Positions 55,846 to 64,000 of a stretch of DNA of 64,000 nucleotides are shown here, piece by piece; the first letter of the stretch is position 1, and each line of letters opens with the position of its first letter. Under the pieces are notes generated by a model. It did not search any database, was not told where the DNA came from, and saw only the letters and a program-made list of their open reading frames with translations. The DNA comes from Dialister micraerophilus DSM 19965 (GTDB lineage Bacteria > Bacillota > Negativicutes > Veillonellales > Dialisteraceae). The stretch is taken from the NCBI RefSeq assembly GCF_000194985.1, contig NZ_GL878519.1:23904-87903 (forward strand), given 5' to 3'. The translations under genes and the position numbers were made by a program.

Positions 55846-57192
55846 TTATCTCCTTTTGAATTTAGCGATAAAAAATCCGTCACTTTTCAGAGTATCGGGC
55901 CATAAAGTCAACATCCCGTTTTCAGAATTTATAATATCATTAACAGCTATAGAATCTAAATAAAATTCTTTCTTTTGATTTAAAAACCAGTCAACAATTT
56001 TTTCATTTTCATTTATATTTAACGTACATGTACTGTAGACTAAGGTACCACCTTTTTTTACATATGTAGATGCACATTTCAGTAAATCTTTCTGTGTTGA
56101 TATTAATGATTCAATAGTTTCTTCAGTTCTACGCCATCTTAATTCAGGTTTATGTCCTAAAACACCTAATCCCGAACAAGGTGCATCTAACAATACTTTA
56201 TCATATTGCCCAGTTAATGTCGGTAATAATTTTGTTGCATCTTGCAATTTAGGAGTTACTATTTTTACACCCAATCTGTTTATATTTTCTTCTATTAATT
56301 TAATTTTATGAGGATATAAATCCCAAGCATCTATAGAACCCTTATTATCCATTAATTGTGCTATTTGAGTTGTCTTACTTCCCGGTGCCGCACACATATC
56401 CAAAACTTTTTCATAAGGTTTCGGATCTAATGCATAAGCAGGAATTATGGAAGATATTGATTGTATAAAAATATACCCCTTTTCTAATAAATCTGTTTTA
56501 AAAAGATTTACACCATTTTTTATAAGAAAAATATTTGGGAAATTTTCAACACCGGAATATTCAATTTTGTTTTCATCAAATATTTTAATCAGGTCATTTG
56601 TTGTAATTTTTAATTCATTACAACGAACAAATAAATTTTCAGGTAAATTAAAAGCTTGCAGAATTTCTTTTGTTTTATTTATACCATAATCTTTGTTCCA
56701 TTTTTGTATTAACCAAATCGGCTGATTGTAAATCAATGATAATTTTTCAAATTTACTTAACTTGGAAAAATCATTAATTTCAGCTTTTTTTCTTAAAAAA
56801 TTTCTCAAAATTGCATTTACAAATCTGACATTACCTTGATGTGTAATTTTTTTTGTCAATTTTACGGTTTCGTTTACAGCAGCAGATTCAGGAATTTTAT
56901 CTAAATATATTAATTGATACAAACCTAAATATAATAAAATTCTTACGCTTTTATGAATTTTATTTATTGAACGATTACTTAATTTTTCAACAATATATTG
57001 GAGATAATTGCATTTTCTGCAAATTCCATATACCAATTCAGTTATTAAAGCTTTATCCCTACTAAGTAACTTATGTGATTTAAAAATTTTTTGTAGGCTT
57101 AAATTAGCATATGCATCTCTATAAAAAATCTCATATATACACTGATATGCTAATAATCTTTCATTAATTTGTTTAATATTCGAATTTTTCAT
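55846..57192 (-). CDS. rsmB: 16S rRNA cytosine-967 C5 methyltransferase RsmB
   Basis: The N-terminal NusB-like domain covers about residues 1-140. The catalytic domain has DMCAAPGSKTTQIAQLM, DAPCSGLGVLGHKPELRWRR and the second Cys in VYSTCTLNINENE. 448 residues is normal. It overlaps the fmt end by about 20 bases and is followed by rlmN. Confidence 0.95.
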   Translation of the reverse strand: MKNSNIKQINERLLAYQCIYEIFYRDAYANLSLQKIFKSHKLLSRDKALITELVYGICRKCNYLQYIVEKLSNRSINKIHKSVRILLYLGLYQLIYLDKIPESAAVNETVKLTKKITHQGNVRFVNAILRNFLRKKAEINDFSKLSKFEKLSLIYNQPIWLIQKWNKDYGINKTKEILQAFNLPENLFVRCNELKITTNDLIKIFDENKIEYSGVENFPNIFLIKNGVNLFKTDLLEKGYIFIQSISSIIPAYALDPKPYEKVLDMCAAPGSKTTQIAQLMDNKGSIDAWDLYPHKIKLIEENINRLGVKIVTPKLQDATKLLPTLTGQYDKVLLDAPCSGLGVLGHKPELRWRRTEETIESLISTQKDLLKCASTYVKKGGTLVYSTCTLNINENEKIVDWFLNQKKEFYLDSIAVNDIINSENGMLTLWPDTLKSDGFFIAKFKRR

Positions 57193-58120
57193 TTATTTTT
57201 ATTTGATATCCATTAATAAAATCACGTGATGACATGCATTTATGATTTTCAGGTTGCAAAGCATAAATTTCTAAAACACCTTTACCTGTAGATACATGAA
57301 TAATATCATCTTTTAAAGATATTATTGTTCCTGAAGGAATATTTTTATTATCTACATTTTTATAATTTGATTTATGCAATTTTATTCGTTTTTTCCTGAA
57401 AAATGTATATGTACCGGGATTCGGATACATTCCACGTATAAGATTATGTATTGTGTTTGCAGGTAAATTCCAATTTATATGTCCGGAAGATTTTGTTATT
57501 TTTTCTGCGTATGTTGCTTCTCTTTCGTTTTGAGCTATAGATTCGCTGAGTTTTCTTTCTAAATCATTTAAAACTTTTACAAGTTCATATGAACCTTCTT
57601 TTGCAAGAATTTCAAATAAATTTTCTGCAGTTGATTCTTGAGAAATAGGAATTTCCTTTTGTGAAATAATATCTCCTGTATCCATACCTTTATCCAATTT
57701 CATAATGGTTATTCCGGTTTTTGTTTCTCCGTTGATTATGGCTCTTTGGATTGGTGCTGCACCTCTGTATTTAGGTAATAATGATGCATGAACATTTATT
57801 GCACCATATTTGGGAATTCTTAATATATTTTCAGGTAAAATTTTACCGTAAGCTATTACAACAATAATATCAGGTTTGTATTCACTAATTAATTTATACT
57901 GGCTTTCATCTTTTAAAGTTGTCGGCTGGTGTATAGGAATATTTTGTTCTAATGAATATAATTTCACAGGAGAAAAAGTAATTTTTCCGTTTCTTCCGTT
58001 TATTTTATCCGGTTTAGTAAATACAGCTATGGGGGTATATTCATTTTTACAAAGCATTTCTAAAGATTGTTTTGCAAATTCCGGTGTACCCATAAAAATT
58101 ATTTTATATTTATTTTGCAA
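57173..58120 (-). CDS. fmt: Methionyl-tRNA formyltransferase
   Basis: Formylates initiator Met-tRNA. It shows IIFMGTPEFAKQSLEML, the catalytic region INVHASLLPKYRGAAPIQ with conserved Asn and His, and KLDKGMDTGDII. 315 residues is typical. The start is TTG 58120, with AGAGGT about ten bases upstream; the nearest ATG would cut into the conserved strand. def lies eight bases upstream. Confidence 0.95.
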   Translation of the reverse strand: MQNKYKIIFMGTPEFAKQSLEMLCKNEYTPIAVFTKPDKINGRNGKITFSPVKLYSLEQNIPIHQPTTLKDESQYKLISEYKPDIIVVIAYGKILPENILRIPKYGAINVHASLLPKYRGAAPIQRAIINGETKTGITIMKLDKGMDTGDIISQKEIPISQESTAENLFEILAKEGSYELVKVLNDLERKLSESIAQNEREATYAEKITKSSGHINWNLPANTIHNLIRGMYPNPGTYTFFRKKRIKLHKSNYKNVDNKNIPSGTIISLKDDIIHVSTGKGVLEIYALQPENHKCMSSRDFINGYQIKINEKFEY

Positions 58121-58128
58121 TTATTTGA

Positions 58129-58590
58129 TTACCTCTTGTTTAATGTAATAGCTTTATCAATAAATAAAGTTCCATTTAAATGATCAATTTCATGCTGAAC
58201 ACATCTTGCAAACAATCCTGTTGCTTTTTTCTGTTTTCTTTTACCGCGAATGTCTTGATACTTAACTATTACATGAGCATATCTTTCGACTTCTCCATAT
58301 AAATCTGAAACTGAAAGACATCCTTCCGTTTCAATTACTTTTGAATCATCAAGTGGTTCCCATTCAGGATTTATATATACATCAAATCCTTCGTTACAGT
58401 CTGCAACAAAAATACGTTTTGATAATCCAATTTGCGGAGCAGCAAGTCCTACTCCATTTTCCGCATACATAGTTTTTTTCATGTCTGCAATTAAGTGTTT
58501 CATTTTTTTATGTTGCAAAAACTCTTCTTCTGTTACGGGCTTGGCAACTTCTCTAAGTACGGCTTTACCTACTTTTACTACTTCACTCAC
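58129..58590 (-). CDS. def: Peptide deformylase
   Basis: Removes the formyl group added through Fmt. All three motifs are intact: GVGLAAPQIG, EGCLSV and QHEIDHLNG, with metal ligands Cys, His, His. 153 residues is typical. The start is GTG 58590 with AGAGG seven bases upstream. The priA-def-fmt-rsmB order is the usual one. Confidence 0.96.
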   Translation of the reverse strand: MSEVVKVGKAVLREVAKPVTEEEFLQHKKMKHLIADMKKTMYAENGVGLAAPQIGLSKRIFVADCNEGFDVYINPEWEPLDDSKVIETEGCLSVSDLYGEVERYAHVIVKYQDIRGKRKQKKATGLFARCVQHEIDHLNGTLFIDKAITLNKR

Positions 58591-58627
58591 AATATAACCT
58601 CTTTCTTTATAAAATTAACTTTTTAGT

Positions 58628-60991
58628 TTAATATATAGGATCTACATCTATAATTATATCATTTTCTTCAGAAATAAAAGAATTTCTTATTATTGTTTTT
58701 ATTGAAGAAAGATTTTTCCCTTTTATTAATATTGAAATATAATATTTGTCTCGAATTTTTTTCAGATTTTCATCATAAGGCGGTGCAATTATAACGTCAT
58801 TTTGATTGTTTTGTGATAAATACTTATATATACGATTAGCTTTATATAATGCTTTTTCATATATTTTATTAAAACTTGATATTTTAATTAATTTTGAAAA
58901 CGGCGGATAAAATAAAGCTTTTCTATATTCGATTTCTTTTCTGTAAAATTCTTCATAATTATGTTTTGCTATAGATTGTATAACATAATGAGATGGATTA
59001 TAAGTTTGCAGAATTACTTCTCCTTGTTCTTTATTTCTACCGGCACGACCTGCACATTGAGTAAGTGTATTAAAAGTGTTTTCTGCAGATAAATATCCGG
59101 GAGTATTCAACATTCCATCAGCATTTAAAATTCCTACGGTTTTAACATCGGGGATATCATGTCCTTTTGTAACTAATTGTGTACCTAATAAAACATCAAA
59201 TAATCCTGAACGAAAATCATTTAATATTTGAGCCGAACTTCCTTTTTTTGAAATACTGTCTATATCTAATCGTTTACATTTTAACTCAGGCAAATATTTA
59301 TGTATTTCATCTTCAATTCTTTGTGTTCCGAATCCTTTATATATCAATTTATTACTACATTTCGGACAAATTGTAATTACATCAAAAAATTTTTCACATG
59401 AGTGACATTGTAATCTTTTTTTATCTTTATGATAAACCAATGAAACGTCACAATGTTGACATTTTACAGTATTTCCACATTTAGTACAAATGAGATATGT
59501 AAAAAAACCTCTTCGATTTAAAAAAAGTATAGATTTTTTATTATTTGTTTTGGTATCTTTTAATTTTTTTAAAAGATATCCGGAGAATAACGAGTAATTT
59601 CCTAAAAGATATTCATCCTGCATATCTATTATATTTATCTTAGGAAGTGGAGTTTTATGAATCCTATAATTCATTTCAAGTAAATCTATTTGTTTATTCT
59701 CAGCAGAATTATATGTAGATATTGATGGTGTAGCTGCACCTAATATAATTGGGCAATTATGAATTACTGCCAACATTTTGGCTACATCTCTTCCGTGATA
59801 TCTTGGTCCATCACTTTGTTTGTATGAAAAATCATATTCTTCGTCAACTATAATAAGCTTTAAATTATTAAAAGGCATGAATAAAGCTGAACGAGAACCT
59901 ATAATAATTCGTGCTTCGCCGTTTTGTATTCTCATCCTGTTGTTATAACGTTCACTTTTATTTAAGTTGCTATGCATAAAAACAATATTCGAACCGAAAT
60001 ATTCAGTAAAGTATGATATGATTTGATCCGTCATTGATATTTCAGGTACAAGTATTAAAACAGTACCGTTATTTAATAATACGTTTTCTGTAGCTCTTAA
60101 ATAAACTTCTGTTTTTCCGCTACCCGTTACACCTTTTAATAAAATTCCTGAATATTTATTTTCTTTTATTTTTTTTAGTATATTTTTCAGAACATTATTT
60201 TGTTCATCAGTTAAAATTTTTTTATCTTTCTTTTTTATTGTATCTTTTATCAAAGAAAACGTTTTTCTGTATTTGTAAAAATATTTTGCTATATTTTTAT
60301 CACAAACAGCATTTATTACCGAACTTGAAAATCCTTTTTCCTTTAAATTGTCTACAGAAGCTTCTTTGTTTTTATCTAAATATTTTTTTAATTCAAATTG
60401 CTTTGGACCGAGTTTAAAATTTATATCGGTATTATTTAATTTTATCCATTTATCTAAAGGACGTTTATATGTAGAATCATAAATTTCTTGAACAGAAAAA
60501 AATTGCTTATCTATATATTCTTGAATATTATTTTTTGATAATATCTTTTCTATTGCATCTTTACGTACCGTTTTTACAGAAATATCTATTAGTTCTTTTA
60601 TTTTGTGATTTTCAGGTATTATGTCCCAATTTATAAAATAACTTATATCTTTTTTTATACCTTTTTTGTCAATTAAAAATAATCTGAGTGCATCTAATAA
60701 AGTACATAAATAATATGAAGATATCCAATATGCCAATTGCATCATTGAATCTGAAAACCAATTATATGAATCAATTGTATTTTCAATGTCTAAAACTTTA
60801 TATGATACTGAATTTTCTTCAATTTCTCTTATTGAAATTATAATACCTTCCTCTTTATGTTTTCCAAAAGGAACGACACATCTCCAACCTATATTTATAT
60901 AACTTAAATTTTTAGGAATGCGATATGAAAATGTACGATTTAAATGCTTTGATGGTCTATTTATAAGTATTTCAGCTATAGTTATTTTCAT
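58628..60991 (-). CDS. priA: Primosomal helicase PriA
   Basis: 3'-5' helicase that restarts stalled replication forks. Walker A is GVTGSGKTEVYL. The Walker B box reads D383-E384-E385-Y386, where DEEH is usual. Zinc-binding Cys pairs follow in CTKCGNTVKCQHC and CHSCEKFF to CPKCSNKL. GTQLVTKGHDIPDV and CAGRAGRNKEQGEV complete the core. 787 residues is slightly long. It starts at ATG 60991 with a weak GGG site and follows the metK terminator. Confidence 0.95.
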   Translation of the reverse strand: MKITIAEILINRPSKHLNRTFSYRIPKNLSYINIGWRCVVPFGKHKEEGIIISIREIEENSVSYKVLDIENTIDSYNWFSDSMMQLAYWISSYYLCTLLDALRLFLIDKKGIKKDISYFINWDIIPENHKIKELIDISVKTVRKDAIEKILSKNNIQEYIDKQFFSVQEIYDSTYKRPLDKWIKLNNTDINFKLGPKQFELKKYLDKNKEASVDNLKEKGFSSSVINAVCDKNIAKYFYKYRKTFSLIKDTIKKKDKKILTDEQNNVLKNILKKIKENKYSGILLKGVTGSGKTEVYLRATENVLLNNGTVLILVPEISMTDQIISYFTEYFGSNIVFMHSNLNKSERYNNRMRIQNGEARIIIGSRSALFMPFNNLKLIIVDEEYDFSYKQSDGPRYHGRDVAKMLAVIHNCPIILGAATPSISTYNSAENKQIDLLEMNYRIHKTPLPKINIIDMQDEYLLGNYSLFSGYLLKKLKDTKTNNKKSILFLNRRGFFTYLICTKCGNTVKCQHCDVSLVYHKDKKRLQCHSCEKFFDVITICPKCSNKLIYKGFGTQRIEDEIHKYLPELKCKRLDIDSISKKGSSAQILNDFRSGLFDVLLGTQLVTKGHDIPDVKTVGILNADGMLNTPGYLSAENTFNTLTQCAGRAGRNKEQGEVILQTYNPSHYVIQSIAKHNYEEFYRKEIEYRKALFYPPFSKLIKISSFNKIYEKALYKANRIYKYLSQNNQNDVIIAPPYDENLKKIRDKYYISILIKGKNLSSIKTIIRNSFISEENDIIIDVDPIY

Positions 60992-61007
60992 TTTACCCTA
61001 CTTTTAT

Positions 61008-61050
61008 AAAATAAAGAGATGTAACATTAACTGCTACATCTCTTTATTTT
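61008..61050 (-). terminator. Terminator of metK
   Basis: Perfect 16-base arms (61008-61023 and 61035-61050, core TAAAGAGATGTA) with an 11-base loop just past the metK stop. Confidence 0.8.
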
Positions 61051-61060
61051 ATCACATCTT

Positions 61061-62248
61061 TTATTTTATACCTGATTCTTTTTTCAATACAGATACTTTA
61101 TCTAATTTTTCCCATGGTAAATCCAAATCGTTTCTTCCAAAATGTCCATATGCCGCAGTTTGTTTATATATAGGTCTCTTTAAATCAAGCATATCAATAA
61201 TACCGGCAGGACGTAATTCGAAATTTTTGTTGATTAATTCAACGATTTTTTCTTCAGAAATTTTACCTGTACCGAATGTATCTACTCTTATTGAAACGGG
61301 TTTTGCCACACCTATAGCATAAGCTAATTGAATTTCACATTTGTCGGCAATTCCTGCAGCGACAATGTTTTTAGCTACATATCTTGCTGCATATGCTGCA
61401 GAGCGATCGACTTTTGTAGGATCTTTTCCTGAAAATGCTCCGCCGCCGTGACGTGCCATACCGCCATATGTATCTACTATTATTTTACGTCCGGTAAGTC
61501 CTGCATCACCTTGCGGTCCACCGATAACAAATCTTCCTGTAGGATTAATAAAATATTTTGTATCTTTATCAAGATACTTTGCAGGAATAATTTTCTTTAC
61601 AACATGTTCTATTATATCTTTTTCTATTTTATCATGAGATACTTCCGGACAGTGTTGTGTTGATATTACAACCGTATCAACACGATGCGGTTTATTATCA
61701 ATGTATTCTACCGTAACTTGTGTTTTTCCGTCGGGACGTAAATAATTTAATTCACCGCTTTTTCTTACTTCGGCTAATTTTCTAGCTAATTGTTGTGCCA
61801 ATTGAATCGGCAGAGGTATAAATTCTTCAGTTTCATTTGTTGCATAACCGAACATCATACCTTGATCTCCTGCACCGATATCATATTTAATGTTCTTGTT
61901 TTTCTTTGCTTCTAATGATTTATCAACACCCATTGCAATATCAGGAGATTGTTCATCAATTGATACAAGTACACCGCATGTTTTACTGTCAAACCCATAA
62001 TCTGAATTTACATATCCTATTTTTTCAATAGTATCTCTTATTACTTTCGGTATATCTATATAACATTTGGTAGATATTTCACCGAAAACATGTACTTGTC
62101 CTGTTGTTACAATTGTTTCACAAGCAACACGTCCATCAGGATCTTTTGATAAAATTGCGTCTAATATGGCATCAGAAATTTGATCGGCTATTTTATCAGG
62201 ATGACCTTCAGTAACTGATTCTGAAGTGAATAATGTTTTATTGGGCAT
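61061..62248 (-). CDS. metK: S-adenosylmethionine synthetase
   Basis: Makes SAM from Met and ATP. It shows [20 protein letters not shown] (P-loop-like His), [30 protein letters not shown] and [20 protein letters not shown]. 395 residues is standard. The start is ATG 62248 (MPNKTLF), because the GGAGG ribosome site lies between it and an in-frame ATG at 62260. Expression is under a SAM-I riboswitch directly upstream. Confidence 0.97.
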   Translation of the reverse strand: MPNKTLFTSESVTEGHPDKIADQISDAILDAILSKDPDGRVACETIVTTGQVHVFGEISTKCYIDIPKVIRDTIEKIGYVNSDYGFDSKTCGVLVSIDEQSPDIAMGVDKSLEAKKNKNIKYDIGAGDQGMMFGYATNETEEFIPLPIQLAQQLARKLAEVRKSGELNYLRPDGKTQVTVEYIDNKPHRVDTVVISTQHCPEVSHDKIEKDIIEHVVKKIIPAKYLDKDTKYFINPTGRFVIGGPQGDAGLTGRKIIVDTYGGMARHGGGAFSGKDPTKVDRSAAYAARYVAKNIVAAGIADKCEIQLAYAIGVAKPVSIRVDTFGTGKISEEKIVELINKNFELRPAGIIDMLDLKRPIYKQTAAYGHFGRNDLDLPWEKLDKVSVLKKESGIK

Positions 62249-62271
62249 AATAACCTCCATTATTATTTAAT

Positions 62272-62294
62272 AAAAAAACCTCCGCACAGGGAGG
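62272..62294 (-). terminator. Riboswitch expression-platform terminator
   Basis: On the minus strand CCTCC-CTGTGC-GGAGG followed by seven T, between the SAM-I aptamer and the metK ribosome site. It forms when SAM is bound and stops metK transcription. Confidence 0.85.
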
Positions 62295-62302
62295 AATATT
62301 TC

Positions 62303-62400
62303 CTCTCATCTGCCAGCTTTTGCTGTTGGAATTAGCACCGTTTCTTAATGATGGTTGCCGTAGCTTCATAGGGCCAGTCCCTCTGCTACTCTTGATGAGC
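62303..62400 (-). ncRNA. SAM-I (S-box) riboswitch upstream of metK
   Basis: The minus-strand RNA has the S-box core: P1 strands CTCATC and GATGAG, the conserved AAGAGTAGCAGAGGGACTGG, CCCTATGAAGC with GGCAACC, and GGTGCTAATTCCAAC. Binding of SAM stabilises P1 and the following terminator, lowering metK. All landmarks are read directly; SAM specificity follows from the family. Confidence 0.95.
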
Positions 62401-62429
62401 GACATAAGTCTCATATTTAATTCAAAGTC

Positions 62430-62458
62430 ATTATAAATCTTTATTAATAATTTATCAA
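62430..62458 (-). promoter_or_regulatory. metK: metK promoter
   Basis: On the minus strand TTGATA (62453-62458), 17-base spacer, perfect TATAAT (62430-62435), placing transcription start some 20 bases before the riboswitch. Confidence 0.8.
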
Positions 62459-62468
62459 GTAAGACTTT

Positions 62469-63206
62469 TTATAAAACTTGTGAAAGGAAAGCTTTTGTTC
62501 TTTCTTCTTTCGGTGATTTAAATAAGTTGTTGGGTTCTCCTTCTTCAACTATAATTCCGTGATCGATAAAAACTGCTCTTGTTGCTACTTCACGCGCAAA
62601 ACCTATTTCATGAGTAACAACAACCATTGTCATACCTTCGTTTGCAACTTCTTTCATAACATCTAAAACTTCATGTACCATTTCAGGATCCAATGCCGAT
62701 GTAGGTTCATCAAATAATAGCGCTTTAGGTTTCATTGCTAAAGCACGTGCAATGGCTACACGTTGCTGTTGACCACCGGAAAGTTGAGAGGGTTTAGCAT
62801 TTTCTTTATCTTGTAATCCAACTTTTTTTAATAAATTCATACCTCTGGTATAAGCTTCTTCCTTTGATAATCCTCTTACTTTCATAGGTGCAAGCATTAA
62901 ATTTTTTATGACACTCATATGCGGAAATAAATTGAAACGTTGAAAAACCATACCAACTTCAGTACGAACAGCGTTAATGTTTTCTTCTCCGTTTAGAGGC
63001 ATATCGTCAAATGTTATAATTCCGGTAGTAGGAGTTTCCAAACCGTTTATACATCTGAGCAATGTGCTTTTACCTGAACCTGATGGTCCTATAATAACGA
63101 CAACTTCACCCTCATTGACTTTTAATGATATATCATTAAGAACTGAAGTATTTTCAAATGATTTACTTATATGATTTACATTTATTAAAGTTTTTGTGGC
63201 TTCCAT
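62469..63206 (-). CDS. Polar amino-acid ABC transporter ATPase
   Basis: Cytoplasmic ATPase of a GlnQ/HisP-type importer. Walker [14 protein letters not shown], signature [15 protein letters not shown], Walker [15 protein letters not shown] and the GlnQ-type [15 protein letters not shown] are intact. 245 residues is normal. The start is ATG 63206 (MEATKTL) with GGAG upstream; the frame stays open for 27 more codons inside the permease gene, but those read out of its frame. It overlaps the permease stop (TAATG). Confidence 0.94.
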   Translation of the reverse strand: MEATKTLINVNHISKSFENTSVLNDISLKVNEGEVVVIIGPSGSGKSTLLRCINGLETPTTGIITFDDMPLNGEENINAVRTEVGMVFQRFNLFPHMSVIKNLMLAPMKVRGLSKEEAYTRGMNLLKKVGLQDKENAKPSQLSGGQQQRVAIARALAMKPKALLFDEPTSALDPEMVHEVLDVMKEVANEGMTMVVVTHEIGFAREVATRAVFIDHGIIVEEGEPNNLFKSPKEERTKAFLSQVL

Positions 63207-63847
63207 TATTTTCTCCGTTCTAAAAATGATACTAAACGAGAAATAGCTAATGTCATAACAAGATATAAAAATGCAACTGTAAGCCAAATCTCAAAAGAAC
63301 CATACGTTTGTGCAATAATTAATTGTCCTCTACGTGTTAATTCTTCAAATCCAATAACAGAAACAAGTGAAGAATCTTTTAGCATTGCAATAAATTCATT
63401 ACCTAACGGTGGAAGTATATTTCTTAAAGCTTGAGGCAATATTATATGGTACATTGTTTGCCACCATGTTAATCCTAATGATCTTCCAGCTTCCATTTGA
63501 CCTATATCAATTGATTGTATTCCTGCACGTATGATTTCCGAAACATAAGCTCCGCTATTTATACCACATGCAGTAACTGCAGCCAAAAACGGATCAACTC
63601 TATGTCCGCTAATCATAGGTAAAGCAAAGTAAATTAAAAATATCTGAACCAATAAAGGAGTACCTCGGATACAATCAGCATAAATTGTTGCAATAATTCG
63701 CAATACACGAATCTGACCGATACGTAATATTCCTATAATCAATCCTATAATTAATCCTATAGCAACGCTTACAGCTGTTATTTCAATAGTTACTCCAGCC
63801 CCCAAAAGTAATAATGGGAATGCCTGTTGAATCAATTCAAAATTCAT
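63206..63847 (-). CDS. Polar amino-acid ABC transporter permease
   Basis: Inner-membrane permease of the HisM/GlnP family, 213 residues with about five membrane helices. The start [17 protein letters not shown] and the EAA loop [33 protein letters not shown] (blocks [13 protein letters not shown] and [16 protein letters not shown]) that docks on the ATPase are clear, as is [17 protein letters not shown]. The substrate (Gln, Arg, His or cystine) cannot be told without the binding protein, which probably lies just beyond the window edge. Confidence 0.93.
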   Translation of the reverse strand: MNFELIQQAFPLLLLGAGVTIEITAVSVAIGLIIGLIIGILRIGQIRVLRIIATIYADCIRGTPLLVQIFLIYFALPMISGHRVDPFLAAVTACGINSGAYVSEIIRAGIQSIDIGQMEAGRSLGLTWWQTMYHIILPQALRNILPPLGNEFIAMLKDSSLVSVIGFEELTRRGQLIIAQTYGSFEIWLTVAFLYLVMTLAISRLVSFLERRK

Positions 63848-63896
63848 AATTTATCCTATTTTTCCTTTTAAATAAAATTTAAATACAACATGTATA

Positions 63897-63925
63897 ATTT
63901 TACATTTAAGAGAATAGTTAGTCAA
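63897..63925 (-). promoter_or_regulatory. Promoter of the ABC transporter genes
   Basis: On the minus strand TTGACT (63920-63925), 17-base spacer, TAAAAT (63897-63902), about 50 bases before the permease. Confidence 0.65.
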
Positions 63926-63945
63926 CAATATTATTTAAAAAAATA

Positions 63946-63975
63946 AACGAAGAGTTATTTACTGAACTCTTCGTT
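63946..63975 (-). terminator. Terminator of the gene entering from the right edge
   Basis: AACGAAGAGTT (63946-63956) and AACTCTTCGTT (63965-63975) form an 11-base stem followed on the minus strand by a run of T. Confidence 0.75.
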
Positions 63976-64000
63976 CATTAATTCTCTTAAATAGTTAAAC
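63955..64000 (-). CDS. Partial 3' end of a gene, possibly the transporter's binding protein
   Basis: The last minus-strand frame before the terminator ends FNYLRELMNEEFSK and a TAA at 63955-63957 inside the hairpin. Solute-binding proteins of polar amino-acid importers usually precede permease and ATPase, so this could be its C-terminus. Fourteen codons are too few to identify it, and another frame is possible. Confidence 0.35.
   Translation of the reverse strand, partial: FNYLRELMNEEFSK

Overview
This is a roughly 30% GC, gene-dense stretch of bacterial chromosome. Gene order and content fit a Firmicute of the diderm class Negativicutes. The supporting clusters are dapF-yicC-remA-gmk-rpoZ-coaBC, pyrH-frr-uppS-cdsA-dxr-ispG-proS, a DUF5693-csaB pair, ftsEX next to an M23 peptidase and CtpA, and a reversed priA-def-fmt-rsmB-rlmN-prpC-prkC-rsgA-rpe cluster. 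The class assignment is inference: no 16S rRNA or LPS gene lies here. I see no rRNA, tRNA, CRISPR array, insertion sequence or prophage.

Layout. From 1 to 6.2 kb (minus strand) lie a secreted DUF4127 protein, a Zn/Cd-type P1B ATPase with a very Cys-rich N-terminus, and RqcH. From 6.3 to 44.4 kb almost everything is on the plus strand: lysine/nucleotide/cofactor genes, a cold-shock gene, hpf, rpsB-tsf, the pyrH-to-proS lipid, isoprenoid and translation operon, recD2-comFC, secA-prfB, DUF5693-csaB, a two-subunit transketolase, the ftsEX-M23-ctpA envelope module, and obgE-yhbY-proBA-nadD-yqeK-LCP-rsfS-cvfB. One minus-strand acyltransferase at 11.5-12.6 kb interrupts this run. At 44.4 kb the strand switches. 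lexA and a small YneA-like LysM protein are divergent and share an intergenic region with five LexA-like boxes. Then come a lone tyrosine recombinase bracketed by two perfect inverted repeats, a methylthioadenosine salvage block (mtaD, mtnA, mtnP), hslO, the rpe-to-priA cluster, metK under a SAM-I riboswitch, and a polar amino-acid ABC transporter that runs to the window edge.

Notable points. Three otherwise intact genes (ftsE, proB, mtnA) are each broken by what reads as one missing A in an A-run. In each case restoring one A rebuilds a family-length protein. This looks like homopolymer under-calling, or, at least for the A9 run in proB, possible transcriptional slippage. prfB carries the standard programmed +1 frameshift. 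The usual dxr-rseP-ispG order lacks rseP and has only a possible 34-residue hydrophobic ORF in its place. The most original signals are the SOS divergon, the recombinase with its two palindromes, and a 13-bp inverted repeat able to mask the ribosome site of the metal ATPase. I found no clear evidence of a wholly new multi-gene system.
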